Source of the DNA: Bacteroidales bacterium
Lineage (GTDB): Bacteria > Bacteroidota > Bacteroidia > Bacteroidales > Bacteroidaceae
DNA: 64,000 nucleotides
NCBI GenBank assembly: GCA_015060885.1
Contig: SUXO01000004.1
Coordinates: forward strand, 23,652-87,651
Reading direction: 5' to 3'
The position numbers were made by a program, and so were the translations under genes. Below are positions 27,224-36,973 of this stretch, piece after piece. The stretch's first letter is position 1. Every line of letters starts with the position of its first letter. The notes under the pieces were generated by a model. The model did not search any database and was not told where the DNA came from. It was given only the letters and a program-made list of their open reading frames with translations.

Positions 27224-27246
27224 TACAAACGCTTTTTACAGCACCG

Positions 27247-27287
27247 CAATTCCTTCTCTTCAAAAAAGAGGAGGAATTGTTTTTTTT
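27247..27287 (+). terminator. Terminator after the AsmA-like gene
   Basis: A 14-bp stem (27247-27260 with 27266-27279, one G-T pair) has a five-base loop and is followed by a T run. Confidence 0.9.
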
Positions 27288-27374
27288 ATCGCAAGATAGG
27301 TTTCTTTTTTGTATATTAGCAACGGCTAACCGCATTTGTACATTTTTCTTCTTTAAGAGTACTGCTTTTAATAT

Positions 27375-30300
27375 ATGAAAAGATATATTCTCATTATGGC
27401 ACTTTTGTGTGCATCCTTTGCCGGCTATGCACAGAAAGAAAAGCTCACGCAGTGCGATAGCGTGGCGTTACGCGCCATGCAGGTGGGCATGGTGCTTGTG
27501 CCCGAAAGAGTATATATGCAGTTCGACAACAGCGCCTATTTCCAGGGAGAAACAATATGGTTCAAGGCTTATGTGACAAGCGGGAACGATAACCGTCCCA
27601 CCGATATAAGCAAGGTGCTTTATGTGGAACTTGTCGCACCCGAAGGGTATGTGGTAAAGACCGAAAAATATAAGATTGACGAAGCCGGTGTATGCATCGG
27701 AGAGTTCTATATGGACCCGCTTTATCTGTCGGGCTACTTTGAAGTCCGTGCCTACACGCGCTATATGCTGAACTGGGGTGCATCGGCGGTTTTCAGCCGT
27801 GTTTTTCCCGTGTTCGACAAGGTGAACGGCAATAATTGGGAGTTCAAGAATATGCTCGACCGTCGCCGCGCCTTTGGGCGAAATGGCAAGTGGGTTAGAG
27901 AGGACGATGCCAACGAGGTGCTTACATTCTACCCCGAAGGCGGTCATCTTGTCAATGGGTTCCTGTCACGTGTGGCCTTTGAAGTGCGTGGCGTGAGAGG
28001 GGTGGAACGGTACGACACCATAACCGTTTATGCCGATGGCAAGCCGCTATTGAAGAGCGCACCCGTGCATATGGGCAAGGGAGTTTTTGAACTTACACCC
28101 GAAAAAGGTGTTGAATATTTTGCCGAAGTATATGTGGAGAATGAGAAAGGCAAGATGCGTAAACACAAAGTGGAGCTGCCTGCCGTTGCCGAAAATGGGG
28201 CTGCCGTGCGGGTTGATGAAATTAGCGACAGTGTGCGCATAATTGTTCAACGTAACAGATGCAAAGAGGGCATAGGCCTTGCCGTGGTGCATCGCAGTAC
28301 AATATGCCACTATTCAATATCCGGTAAAAAAGAGGAGAACGACACACTCTCCCTGCCTCTTAATTCCCTTCCCGAAGGTGTTTGCCGTGCTGTTCTCTTT
28401 ACCGGGAACAGGCCTCTTGCCGAGCGCATCTTCTTTGTGGAACATACAAAACGCAACAGCAGCGATGCAAAGCCGGTTAAACTTAATGTAAGTGCAAACG
28501 GCTCACCATTGAACGAGGTGGAAACAACCCCTTATGGCAAGGTGTCAATCATTGTGGAGAGGGAGGATAGCCTGCCCATAGGAGAGGATGCTGAATTCTC
28601 GCTTGCCGTGGTCGACAGAGCCGGGAAGATAAACACGTCGTGGGGCTGGAACATATATACTTATATGCTTCTGGGCTCCGAAATAAAGGGTTACATACCC
28701 GATGCTGCACAATACTTCGACCACAAGAACAAGGAACGTAAAAAACAGCTCGACCTTGTTATGCTTACAAACGGCTGGACTGCCTATGAGTGGAAAAAAC
28801 TGTCGGCACCCTCGTTGTCGGGGCTCCAAGAGGCCGAAAAGGAGATTACCCTGCGAGGAACATTCTATCGTCGCCTAATAAAGACAAACCCCATTTTTGG
28901 TACAAAGACACAGCAGACAAAACCACAGCCCTATAACCTTATAAGGCTCGATGTCCCCTATAACCCGGACACCATAAGGACATCGACCTTCCGCACCGAT
29001 GAAAAAGGCTCATTTATGCTTGGGTTAAGGGACTTTTATGGTAAAAGGGTAGTGGCCCTCTCGCCAAGAACCGCCATACGTCATAGTGGCTCGTCAAGGT
29101 ATCAGGTGGTACTCGACCGCTATTTCTCGCCATCGCCTCGTTTCCTGGCCTATTGGGAGAGAAACACCGGCAGTTCCTGTGCGCCACCGGCCGAAGATAC
29201 TTTGAAGGGGATAAACGAATACTATTTTCTCGACAACGTTGAAGTGGTTGCCAAAAAAAGACGCACATCCTTCGACACGCCTCCCATAAGCGAGCTGCGC
29301 CTCGACTACCTCGAAGAGTGGGAATACGCAAACGATGTCTCCTATTTCAACGGCTATGGATATTCTCACTTTGTCGACAGCCTTAACGACGAATACAAGA
29401 CACCCGATTATCACGACGAAACAAACGAAATGTCGAAAGTCGGTATTTATAACGCCGAAAAGGAGCTCGAAGAGAAGCGCGGACGTTTGGGCAATGCAGG
29501 CGATGTGCTCACGGCAAGCGAGGTGGTAAAGAGCGTCTTTCACCGCTATAACATCCCCTATGCCTACTGGGTGTATAATGTGGTGCCGAAGGGTGGTTAC
29601 AATAAGGATTCGACACTTGTGATAGACCATGAATATCTGCACGGCATCAATGTTGAGAAGATGACCAATTTCAAGGAACTTGTGATAACCAGCGACCCAA
29701 AAAAGAGGGATGTCGTGGAGGTGGGCGACCAGAACGTCTTTTGGGAATTCAAGAGGTTTGCTTATGAAAACAAAGGGGCTCACGCGATGTTCTACAACGG
29801 TTTCCTGTCACTACAAGTTATAGAGCCGGCCTACAATATCGACCTGGCAGGCGATATCTTCGTGAGGCGTATGAAAGAGATGTTCGGCCAGGCCTGTGAT
29901 GACATTCTGGTGAGGCCAAACAAGCCGAACTATATCGCCTGTTTCATACCGCAGGAAAATGACAAGAACGAGACGGGAATTGTACCCGATTTAAGCTACC
30001 CCACAAGTACCCGCCGATACACGAGCGTGCAGGGTTATACCATTAGCAAGCAGTTCTATTCTCCCGATTACTCAGCGGCCCCTCCCGCAGAAAAGGATTA
30101 CCGCAGGACACTGCTATGGAATCCCCGTGTACGTGCAACCGACGGTCGCCTGGCGATTGACTTCTACAACAGTACCGATTGCAACTTTTTCGACATAACG
30201 GTCGAAGGGCGAAGCGGTGATACATACTACTGCAACAGCGAAATCTTCTCTTCGGCAGGCGTGTGTGATACTATGCCGGCCAATTTGCCCGACACTGTTG

Positions 30301-31154
30301 CTGTAAACGCAATCTCCGGCCTTGCCGGTGAACTGCTTGAAAAAGCAAAAAGAATGAGCAAGGTGCAGGATTCCATTGCTCAAAGGAAACGTATGAAGGA
30401 GTATGAGAATGCCGAGATATATTACAGCCAAAAGAGATACTCCCTCGCTCTGCCGCATTACATCGAGCTTGCCACCAGCGGTTATCCGGCGGCCTTCTAT
30501 CGCATAGGCTTGTGTTATATGCACGGGTACTCGTTGAAGAAGAACCCGGCCCTCGCTTTCGACTTTATGAAGAAAGGGGCCGAAAAGGAGTATCCGCAAG
30601 CGCAATACGAACTTGCGTTGATGTTCCGCCACGGGCACGGGTGCGAAGTTAACGAAGATGCCTCTGTCTATTGGTTCGAAAAGGCAATAGAGAATGGGGA
30701 GCACAACGCAATGCTTGAACTCGGCAAGCTGTATATGGAATCGGAAGAGATGTGCGACACGGTGAAGGGGGCGGCGCTGTTGCACTCGTCGGCGAAGCTT
30801 GGCAATGCCGAGGCTCTCTACCGCTATGCAATATATATGCAGGCAGCGGGGCTTGAAAACGATTCGCTTCTGGGCACTGCGCACACCTGCCTGACAAACA
30901 GCGCACTCAAAAAATACGGCGATGCAATGCTCTATATGATGCGTTACGAACACAATGCAGCCAATTACACCGCGGCATACCATTGGGCTCACGAGCTCTA
31001 TTTGCAGAAGAACCACTATGGTATGAAATATGTTGCCGACTGCCTTTTGGAGGGGAGGACCGTGCGCCGTAACAAAAAACTTGCGAAGGATATCTATCGC
31101 GATGCCGCAAGGCTTGGCAACAGCGAAGCAAAAAGGATTCTCAAAGAGTGGTAA
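27375..31154 (+). CDS. Large exported protein: MG2-like N-terminus, Sel1-repeat C-terminus
   Basis: A 1259-residue exported protein with signal peptide MKRYILIMALLCASFAGYAQ. Residues about 40-150 (VPERVYMQFDNSAYFQGETIWFKAYV and following, in pieces) resemble the MG2 macroglobulin-like domain found in a large group of Bacteroidota surface proteins. The middle (about 280-960) looks like further beta-sandwich and carboxypeptidase-regulatory-like domains. From about residue 1010 to the end are Sel1-like helical repeats (AAFYRIGLCYMHGYSLKKNP, AQYELALMFRHGHGCEVNE, AMLELGKLYMES). MG2-like proteins of this group have been linked to surface complexes, but no function can be assigned. The joining of MG2 and Sel1 in one chain is unusual to my knowledge. 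It stands alone between two terminators. Confidence 0.75.
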   Translation: MKRYILIMALLCASFAGYAQKEKLTQCDSVALRAMQVGMVLVPERVYMQFDNSAYFQGETIWFKAYVTSGNDNRPTDISKVLYVELVAPEGYVVKTEKYKIDEAGVCIGEFYMDPLYLSGYFEVRAYTRYMLNWGASAVFSRVFPVFDKVNGNNWEFKNMLDRRRAFGRNGKWVREDDANEVLTFYPEGGHLVNGFLSRVAFEVRGVRGVERYDTITVYADGKPLLKSAPVHMGKGVFELTPEKGVEYFAEVYVENEKGKMRKHKVELPAVAENGAAVRVDEISDSVRIIVQRNRCKEGIGLAVVHRSTICHYSISGKKEENDTLSLPLNSLPEGVCRAVLFTGNRPLAERIFFVEHTKRNSSDAKPVKLNVSANGSPLNEVETTPYGKVSIIVEREDSLPIGEDAEFSLAVVDRAGKINTSWGWNIYTYMLLGSEIKGYIPDAAQYFDHKNKERKKQLDLVMLTNGWTAYEWKKLSAPSLSGLQEAEKEITLRGTFYRRLIKTNPIFGTKTQQTKPQPYNLIRLDVPYNPDTIRTSTFRTDEKGSFMLGLRDFYGKRVVALSPRTAIRHSGSSRYQVVLDRYFSPSPRFLAYWERNTGSSCAPPAEDTLKGINEYYFLDNVEVVAKKRRTSFDTPPISELRLDYLEEWEYANDVSYFNGYGYSHFVDSLNDEYKTPDYHDETNEMSKVGIYNAEKELEEKRGRLGNAGDVLTASEVVKSVFHRYNIPYAYWVYNVVPKGGYNKDSTLVIDHEYLHGINVEKMTNFKELVITSDPKKRDVVEVGDQNVFWEFKRFAYENKGAHAMFYNGFLSLQVIEPAYNIDLAGDIFVRRMKEMFGQACDDILVRPNKPNYIACFIPQENDKNETGIVPDLSYPTSTRRYTSVQGYTISKQFYSPDYSAAPPAEKDYRRTLLWNPRVRATDGRLAIDFYNSTDCNFFDITVEGRSGDTYYCNSEIFSSAGVCDTMPANLPDTVAVNAISGLAGELLEKAKRMSKVQDSIAQRKRMKEYENAEIYYSQKRYSLALPHYIELATSGYPAAFYRIGLCYMHGYSLKKNPALAFDFMKKGAEKEYPQAQYELALMFRHGHGCEVNEDASVYWFEKAIENGEHNAMLELGKLYMESEEMCDTVKGAALLHSSAKLGNAEALYRYAIYMQAAGLENDSLLGTAHTCLTNSALKKYGDAMLYMMRYEHNAANYTAAYHWAHELYLQKNHYGMKYVADCLLEGRTVRRNKKLAKDIYRDAARLGNSEAKRILKEW

Positions 31155-31179
31155 AGGCGATTGTCGCCTCCCTGTATGC

Positions 31180-31221
31180 AACAAGATAGCCGCCAATTTG
31201 TAAATTGGCGGCTATCTTGTT
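31180..31221. terminator. Strong hairpin terminator before lepA
   Basis: A perfect 20-bp inverted repeat with a two-base loop (31180-31199 with 31202-31221), 25 bases after the upstream stop. It ends the MG2/Sel1 transcript. Confidence 0.85.
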
Positions 31222-31255
31222 ATTATATATATAATATTATATTAAAATTTATTTG

Positions 31256-31263
31256 TATCTTTG
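31256..31263 (+). promoter_or_regulatory. -7 box of the lepA operon
   Basis: TATCTTTG, an exact TAnnTTTG match, 80 bases before the lepA ATG; the upstream DNA is very A/T-rich. Confidence 0.6.
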
Positions 31264-31342
31264 TAGCCTGTGAAATAGGCCGTGTTTGGACATACAGGTA
31301 TATACACAACCGATACTTTTAGGAAAAAAACAGAAACTATAT

Positions 31343-33124
31343 ATGGAAAAAATAAGAAACTTTTGCATTATCGCACACATCGACCACGGGAAATCAACGC
31401 TGGCCGACCGTCTGCTCGAAACCACAAAGACCATAAATGTCACAGAGGGGCAGATGCTCGATAATATGGACTTGGAGAAGGAGCGTGGCATCACCATCAA
31501 AAGCCACGCCATCCAAATGGAATATATGTACAACGGGGAGAAATACACGCTTAACCTCATTGACACTCCGGGACACGTAGACTTTTCCTACGAGGTGTCG
31601 CGCTCGATAGCAGCCTGTGAAGGAGCCCTTCTTGTGGTAGATGCCACACAAGGAGTTCAGGCACAGACAATATCGAACCTCTATATGGCGGTGGACCAGG
31701 GCTTGGAGATTATTCCCGTAATCAACAAGTGCGATATGATAAACGCTATGCCCGAAGAGGTAAAAGACGAGATAGTAGACCTTATCGGCTGTGACCGCGA
31801 GGATATTATCGAGGCATCGGGCAAGACTGGTTTGGGCGTGGAGGAGATACTGCAAGCAGTAGTGGAGCGCATCCCTGCTCCTGTGGGCAAGGAAGATGCT
31901 CCCTTGCAGGCACTTATTTTCGACTCTGTTTTTAACTCGTTCCGCGGTATCATCGCCTACTTCAAGATTGTCAACGGCGTGTTGCGCAAAGGCGACAAGG
32001 TAAAATTCTTCAATACAGGCAAGGAGTATGATGCCGACGAGATAGGCGTTCTTAAAATGGACCTTTCGCCACGTCAGGAATTGCGTACAGGCGATGTGGG
32101 GTACATAATATCGGGTATAAAGACTTCGCGCGAGGTGAAGGTGGGCGACACCATTACGCACATCGCCAATCCTTGCAATGCGGCCATTGCCGGTTTCGAA
32201 GAGGTGAAGCCTATGGTGTTTGCCGGTGTATATCCCATTGAGGCCGAGGATTACGAGGACCTGCGTGCCTCACTCGAAAAGTTGCAGTTGAACGATGCGT
32301 CGCTCACATTCTCGCCCGAATCGTCGGCAGCACTCGGTTTCGGTTTCCGTTGCGGTTTCCTCGGTTTGTTGCATATGGAGATTGTGCAGGAACGTCTTGA
32401 CCGCGAGTTCGATATGAGTGTTATCACAACCGTGCCCAACGTGTCGTATATGGTTTATGACAAGCAGGGTGGTGCGCAGGAGGTGCATAACCCCGGCGGT
32501 ATGCCCGACCAGACTCTTATCGACCACATCGAAGAGCCCTACATCAATGCAAGCATAATAACCCGCGCCGAATACATAGGCCCCATTATGACACTCTGCC
32601 TTTCGAAGCGTGGCGAACTGTTGAAACAGGAATTCATCACGGGTAACCGCGTAGACATCCGTTTCCTCTTGCCGCTCGGTGAGATTGTGATTGACTTCTA
32701 CGACAAGTTGAAGAGCATATCAAAGGGATATGCCTCGTTCGACTATCACCCCGCAGGGTTCCGCACGTCGAAGCTCATTAAACTCGATATTCTGCTCAAT
32801 GGCGAGCCGGTCGATGCACTATCGACACTTACCCACGTCGACAATGCCTATGGTCTTGGCCGACAGATGTGCGAGAAGTTGCGCGACCTTATCCCGCGCC
32901 AACAGTTCGACATTGCCTTGCAGGCTGCAATCGGCACAAAGATTATTGCCCGTGAAACAATCAAACAGGTGCGTAAGGATGTTACGGCAAAGTGTTATGG
33001 CGGTGACGTGTCACGTAAACGCAAGTTGCTCGAAAAGCAGAAAAAGGGAAAGAAACGTATGAAACAGATTGGTAACGTGGAGGTTCCGCAAAAGGCCTTC
33101 CTTGCCGTTCTGAAACTTGATTAA
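31343..33124 (+). CDS. lepA: Elongation factor 4 (LepA)
   Basis: Ribosome-associated GTPase of 593 residues that resembles EF-G without domain IV and aids ribosome assembly and translation under stress. Visible: G1 AHIDHGKST, switch region with [11 protein letters not shown]3 DTPGHVDF, G4 NKCD, and the LepA-specific C-terminal domain ending [20 protein letters not shown]. An in-frame start at 31286 would add 19 residues; ATG 31343 gives the family N-terminus [18 protein letters not shown]. ftsY follows 12 bases on. Confidence 0.98.
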   Translation: MEKIRNFCIIAHIDHGKSTLADRLLETTKTINVTEGQMLDNMDLEKERGITIKSHAIQMEYMYNGEKYTLNLIDTPGHVDFSYEVSRSIAACEGALLVVDATQGVQAQTISNLYMAVDQGLEIIPVINKCDMINAMPEEVKDEIVDLIGCDREDIIEASGKTGLGVEEILQAVVERIPAPVGKEDAPLQALIFDSVFNSFRGIIAYFKIVNGVLRKGDKVKFFNTGKEYDADEIGVLKMDLSPRQELRTGDVGYIISGIKTSREVKVGDTITHIANPCNAAIAGFEEVKPMVFAGVYPIEAEDYEDLRASLEKLQLNDASLTFSPESSAALGFGFRCGFLGLLHMEIVQERLDREFDMSVITTVPNVSYMVYDKQGGAQEVHNPGGMPDQTLIDHIEEPYINASIITRAEYIGPIMTLCLSKRGELLKQEFITGNRVDIRFLLPLGEIVIDFYDKLKSISKGYASFDYHPAGFRTSKLIKLDILLNGEPVDALSTLTHVDNAYGLGRQMCEKLRDLIPRQQFDIALQAAIGTKIIARETIKQVRKDVTAKCYGGDVSRKRKLLEKQKKGKKRMKQIGNVEVPQKAFLAVLKLD

Positions 33125-33136
33125 TGAATTTGGAAT

Positions 33137-34090
33137 ATGGGAATATTCAGTTTTTTTACAAAAGAGAAAAAAGAGGTTCTTGACAAGGGATTGTCCAAGA
33201 CCAAAGAGAGCGTGTTCGGCAAAATAGCACGCGCAATAGTCGGAAAGACACAGATTGACGATGAAGTACTAGACAACCTCGAAGAGGTGCTTATAACATC
33301 GGACGTAGGTGTGGAAACCACGCTTAAAATAATAGAGCGCATACAGGCACGTGCCGCACGCGACAAATATATGGGCACAGCCGAGCTAAACGCTCTGCTC
33401 AAAGACGAGATTGCGGCTCTGCTGATGGAGAACAATACCGAGGATAACGGCTCGTTCGATTTCCCCACAACACCTGGGCAACCCTATGTAATTATGGTTG
33501 TGGGTGTGAACGGCGTGGGAAAGACAACTACCATAGGCAAGCTTGCCCACCAATTCAAGAAAGCGGGCAAGAAGGTATATCTTGGTGCAGCCGACACCTT
33601 CCGTGCCGCCGCAGTGGAGCAGCTTGTGGAGTGGGGGCACAGAGCCGACGTTCCCGTAATCAAGCAGGGAATGGGAAGCGACCCCGCATCTGTTGCTTAC
33701 GACACACTCTCGTCGGCCGTGGCAAATGGTGCCGATGTGGTTATTATTGACACTGCCGGCCGTTTGCACAACAAGGTTGGGCTTATGAACGAGCTCACAA
33801 AGATAAAGAACGTGATGAAAAAGGTTGTGCCCACGGCTCCCAACGATGTACTTCTCGTGCTCGACGGCTCCACAGGGCAGAATGCTTTTGAACAGGCAAA
33901 ACAGTTTACCAAGGCCACCGAGGTTACTTCGCTTGCAATAACCAAACTCGACGGCACAGCAAAGGGCGGTGTGGTAATAGGCATCAGCGACCAGTTCAAG
34001 ATACCGGTGAAATACATAGGGCTTGGCGAAGGCATCGATCACTTGCAGATATTCAACCGTGCCGAATTTGTGGATTCTCTTTTTGGATAA
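33137..34090 (+). CDS. ftsY: Signal recognition particle receptor FtsY
   Basis: GTPase that receives SRP-bound ribosomes at the inner membrane. At 317 residues it is the short form without a long acidic A domain. The N domain (residues about 20-100) is followed by the G domain with GVNGVGKTT (G123 on), DTAGRLHN, and TKLDGTAKGG. rimO begins 6 bases after its stop. Confidence 0.98.
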   Translation: MGIFSFFTKEKKEVLDKGLSKTKESVFGKIARAIVGKTQIDDEVLDNLEEVLITSDVGVETTLKIIERIQARAARDKYMGTAELNALLKDEIAALLMENNTEDNGSFDFPTTPGQPYVIMVVGVNGVGKTTTIGKLAHQFKKAGKKVYLGAADTFRAAAVEQLVEWGHRADVPVIKQGMGSDPASVAYDTLSSAVANGADVVIIDTAGRLHNKVGLMNELTKIKNVMKKVVPTAPNDVLLVLDGSTGQNAFEQAKQFTKATEVTSLAITKLDGTAKGGVVIGISDQFKIPVKYIGLGEGIDHLQIFNRAEFVDSLFG

Positions 34091-34096
34091 TAAAGG

Positions 34097-35398
34097 ATGA
34101 AGAAGAATTGTGTGGATGTGATAACGATGGGCTGTTCCAAGAATCTTGTCGATTCGGAACAGCTTATGCGGCAATTGAAGGAGTGTGGCTATGAAGTCAC
34201 TCACGACAGCGAAACGCCCTGCGGCGAAATTGCAGTGATAAACACATGCGGTTTTATAGGCGATGCAAAGCAGGAGTCTATAAATATGATACTCGAATTC
34301 TGTGAGCGCAAGGAGAAAGGCGACCTGAACAGACTCTATGTAATGGGCTGTCTATCGCAACGCTATCTCGCGGAATTAAGCGAGGAAATCACGCAGGTCG
34401 ATAAATTCTATGGCAAGTTCAACTGGAACGAACTGCTTGCCGACCTTAAACAGGAGTACAGGCCGGAGATTGCCAACGAGCGTGTATTGTCAACTCCCTC
34501 ACACTACGCATATCTTAAAATATCGGAAGGGTGCAACCGTAATTGTGCCTATTGTGCCATACCCATCATTACCGGAGCGCACGTGTCAAGGCCTATGGAG
34601 GAGATACTCGACGAAGTACGTTACCTTGTATCGAAGGGAGTAAAGGAGTTCCAGATAATTGCACAGGAACTCACCTATTACGGCATTGACATTTACAAGC
34701 GACAGGCGATAGCGGAACTGGTGGAGAAGATTTCCTGTATCGAAGGCGTTGAATGGATACGTCTGCATTACGGCTATCCCCTGCATTTCCCCGAAGAGTT
34801 GTTGCGCGTGATGCGCGAGCGGGATAATGTGTGCAAGTACCTCGACATTGCTTTGCAACACGTGAGCACAAAGGTGTTGAAGAAGATGCACCGCCACGTA
34901 ACAAAGGAGGATACATACGCACTCATCGAAAAGATGCGCCGCGAGGTACCGGGAATATGCATACGCACCACAATGATGGTGGGCTTTCCCGGAGAAACCG
35001 AAAAGGAGTTCGATGAACTTGTTGAGTTTGTAAAGTGGGCAAAGTTCGACCGTCTTGGAGCATTTGCATACAGCGAGGAGGACGGTACGTTTGCGGCCGA
35101 GAATTACAGGGACAGCGTTTCGAAAAAGAAAAAGCAGGAGCGTTTGGACACGCTTATGGCTGTGCAGCAGAGAATAGCCACCCGCCTGAACGAGGAGAAG
35201 GTGGGCAAGGTGTTCAGGACAATCATCGACCGCGTTGAGGGTGATTACTACATAGGACGCACCGAGTTCGATTCCCCCGACGTAGACACCGAGGTGCTTG
35301 TGCACACCGGTGAGGGCGAAATGAAGATAGGAGAGTTCTACGATGTGCTCATTACCGATGCCACCGAATTCGACCTTATGGGAACAATGAAAAAATAA
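34097..35398 (+). CDS. rimO: Ribosomal protein S12 methylthiotransferase
   Basis: Radical-SAM enzyme that adds a methylthio group to the conserved Asp of ribosomal protein S12. The 433-residue chain has the N-terminal UPF0004 cluster cysteines (C13, C51, C85), the radical-SAM motif GCNRNCAYC (C146, C150, C153), and a C-terminal TRAM domain (about residues 365-430). It is part of the lepA-ftsY-rimO-HU run of translation and nucleoid genes. Confidence 0.97.
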   Translation: MKKNCVDVITMGCSKNLVDSEQLMRQLKECGYEVTHDSETPCGEIAVINTCGFIGDAKQESINMILEFCERKEKGDLNRLYVMGCLSQRYLAELSEEITQVDKFYGKFNWNELLADLKQEYRPEIANERVLSTPSHYAYLKISEGCNRNCAYCAIPIITGAHVSRPMEEILDEVRYLVSKGVKEFQIIAQELTYYGIDIYKRQAIAELVEKISCIEGVEWIRLHYGYPLHFPEELLRVMRERDNVCKYLDIALQHVSTKVLKKMHRHVTKEDTYALIEKMRREVPGICIRTTMMVGFPGETEKEFDELVEFVKWAKFDRLGAFAYSEEDGTFAAENYRDSVSKKKKQERLDTLMAVQQRIATRLNEEKVGKVFRTIIDRVEGDYYIGRTEFDSPDVDTEVLVHTGEGEMKIGEFYDVLITDATEFDLMGTMKK

Positions 35399-35410
35399 TA
35401 TAGACCATCT

Positions 35411-35686
35411 ATGAACAACAAGGAATTTGTGGCCGCTCTGGCCAAGCGATGCGGAACGACAACCGCTGATGCAACAGACACAATTGAGTCGTTTGTGGAG
35501 GTGATTACCGAGTGTTTGAAAGAAAATGACCAAGTGAATATATCGGGATTTGGAGTTCTCGAAGTGAAAATGCGCAACGAGAGAGTTTCGGTAAATCCAA
35601 AGACAGGGCAACGCTTTTTGGTGCCCCCGAAGATTGTACCGGCTTTCCGCCCCAGCAGCAAACTCAAAGACAAGTTCAAAGATTAA
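35411..35686 (+). CDS. HU-family DNA-binding protein
   Basis: A 91-residue nucleoid protein of the HU/IHF fold. The helical start MNNKEFVAALAKRCGTTTADA and the beta-arm region with GFGVLEVKMRNERVSVNPKTGQ and IVPAFRPSSKLKD are typical, with the DNA-intercalating arm proline region present (GQRFLVPPK). It directly precedes the HU-LysM fusion gene with a 12-base gap, and the two HU domains may dimerise. Confidence 0.93.
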   Translation: MNNKEFVAALAKRCGTTTADATDTIESFVEVITECLKENDQVNISGFGVLEVKMRNERVSVNPKTGQRFLVPPKIVPAFRPSSKLKDKFKD

Positions 35687-35698
35687 GGAGGGTATAAT

Positions 35699-36850
35699 AT
35701 GGATGCAAAATTGAATCACTCCGACATTACGGCTCTCCTTGCAAAGAAGAGCAAGTTATCGGGCGCAAAAGCCGAGGTTTTCACAAAGGCTTTCTTCGAT
35801 ATAATAATAGAAGGCCTCGAAAAGGATGGTCTTGTAAAGATAAACGGTCTTGGAACATTCAAGGTTACCGATGTCGCCAGCCGCGAAAGCGTAAACGTGA
35901 ACACCGGCGAGAAGTTCGAGATTAAAGGGCACAAGAAACTCACGTTCCTTCCGGCCGACACCCTTAAAGAGAAGGTAAACAAGCCTTTTGCCATGTTTGA
36001 GCCGGTGGAGATTGACGACAGCTATGTCGATGACAGCAATAGCGGCACAACCCGTGACGAGGAAGAGCCTGCAAGTGATGATGTACTTCCCTCAGCAATT
36101 GAAACCGTTGCGGAGAATACAGAAAATGCAGTCGAACCTGTTATAACTGCCACTCCCATTGAAAATGCTGAAACTCCGGAGCCTGTTGTACAAGAGGTAG
36201 AAGAAGAGGAGAAAACCGTTTCAGCCGCAAACAAAGTGAAAGAACCGGTTGCCGAAGAGTGCGCAATTGCAGCCGCACCCGCAGAAAGAGAACAAACAAC
36301 CGTTGTCTCACCTGAAAAAACAGCAAAAGAGACAACCGTAACGGAGCCCGTCAAAAAGAGCGGCAAAGGAAAGAAGATAGCAATAGCACTCCTTGTGGTG
36401 CTGCTTATAGCCCTTTTGGCAATATCGGTTCCTTCGCTTCTGGTTATCCTTGCAGGCAAGAAAACAACTGTTGTGCCTGCTGCAAAGATAGAGCCTGCCA
36501 TTGCAGCCACCGTTACAAAAACAGATACGGCTGTTGTTGACAAGGATAGTGTGACAGTTCCCGTGGCAATGCCCGAACCTGTCGCCGTATATACATTTGA
36601 GCTTGTGGAGGAACTTGCCAACAAGAGAGTGGGGGCAGTGACCGTGGGCGACACCTTGCTTTATAGAGCCAATGGCTCAATAGAGAAACACATTGTTGCC
36701 GAGAACGAGACACTCACGCGTATAGCACTCAAATATTATGGTGACAAGCGTTTATGGCCATACATCGTACAGTACAACCGCCTGTCCGACCCGAATGGTT
36801 TGAACAAGGGTATGGAACTCGAAATTCCCCGTTTGGAACCCGTAAAATAG
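35699..36850 (+). CDS. HU-transmembrane-LysM fusion protein
   Basis: A 383-residue protein with three parts. Residues 1-95 are an HU-like DNA-binding domain (LVKINGLGTFKVTDVASRE). Residues about 100-225 are an acidic, disordered Glu/Val/Ala-rich linker ending in a basic patch (KKSGKGKK). A single membrane helix spans 227-253. After a second linker, residues about 330-378 form a LysM domain (HIVAENETLTRIALKYYGDK ... YNRLSDPNGLNKGMELEIP, read in pieces). By the positive-inside rule the HU part is cytoplasmic and LysM periplasmic, so the protein could connect chromosomal DNA to peptidoglycan. HU-membrane-SPOR or LysM proteins are known from Bacteroidota; their role is not settled. A clear AAGGAGG lies before the ATG. 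Confidence 0.9.
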   Translation: MDAKLNHSDITALLAKKSKLSGAKAEVFTKAFFDIIIEGLEKDGLVKINGLGTFKVTDVASRESVNVNTGEKFEIKGHKKLTFLPADTLKEKVNKPFAMFEPVEIDDSYVDDSNSGTTRDEEEPASDDVLPSAIETVAENTENAVEPVITATPIENAETPEPVVQEVEEEEKTVSAANKVKEPVAEECAIAAAPAEREQTTVVSPEKTAKETTVTEPVKKSGKGKKIAIALLVVLLIALLAISVPSLLVILAGKKTTVVPAAKIEPAIAATVTKTDTAVVDKDSVTVPVAMPEPVAVYTFELVEELANKRVGAVTVGDTLLYRANGSIEKHIVAENETLTRIALKYYGDKRLWPYIVQYNRLSDPNGLNKGMELEIPRLEPVK

Positions 36851-36905
36851 TGACCTTACGTTAAACTTTCTTTAAAGTAACAATGGTTAAATCTATTTTA
36901 AAAAT

Positions 36906-36924
36906 ATTAACATCTAATGTTAAT
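36906..36924. promoter_or_regulatory. Palindrome in the moxR-bat promoter (operator-like)
   Basis: ATTAACAT and ATGTTAAT are perfect 8-base arms around CTA. The site ends 10 bases before the -7 box, so it lies where a repressor or activator would meet RNA polymerase. No T run follows, so it is not a terminator. Confidence 0.5.
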
Positions 36925-36933
36925 GCAATGTCC

Positions 36934-36941
36934 TAATTTTG
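36934..36941 (+). promoter_or_regulatory. -7 box of the moxR-bat operon
   Basis: TAATTTTG matches TAnnTTTG exactly, 33 bases before the moxR ATG. Confidence 0.6.
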
Positions 36942-36973
36942 GAATAGAAATAAATAAAAAAGGAAATATAGCT

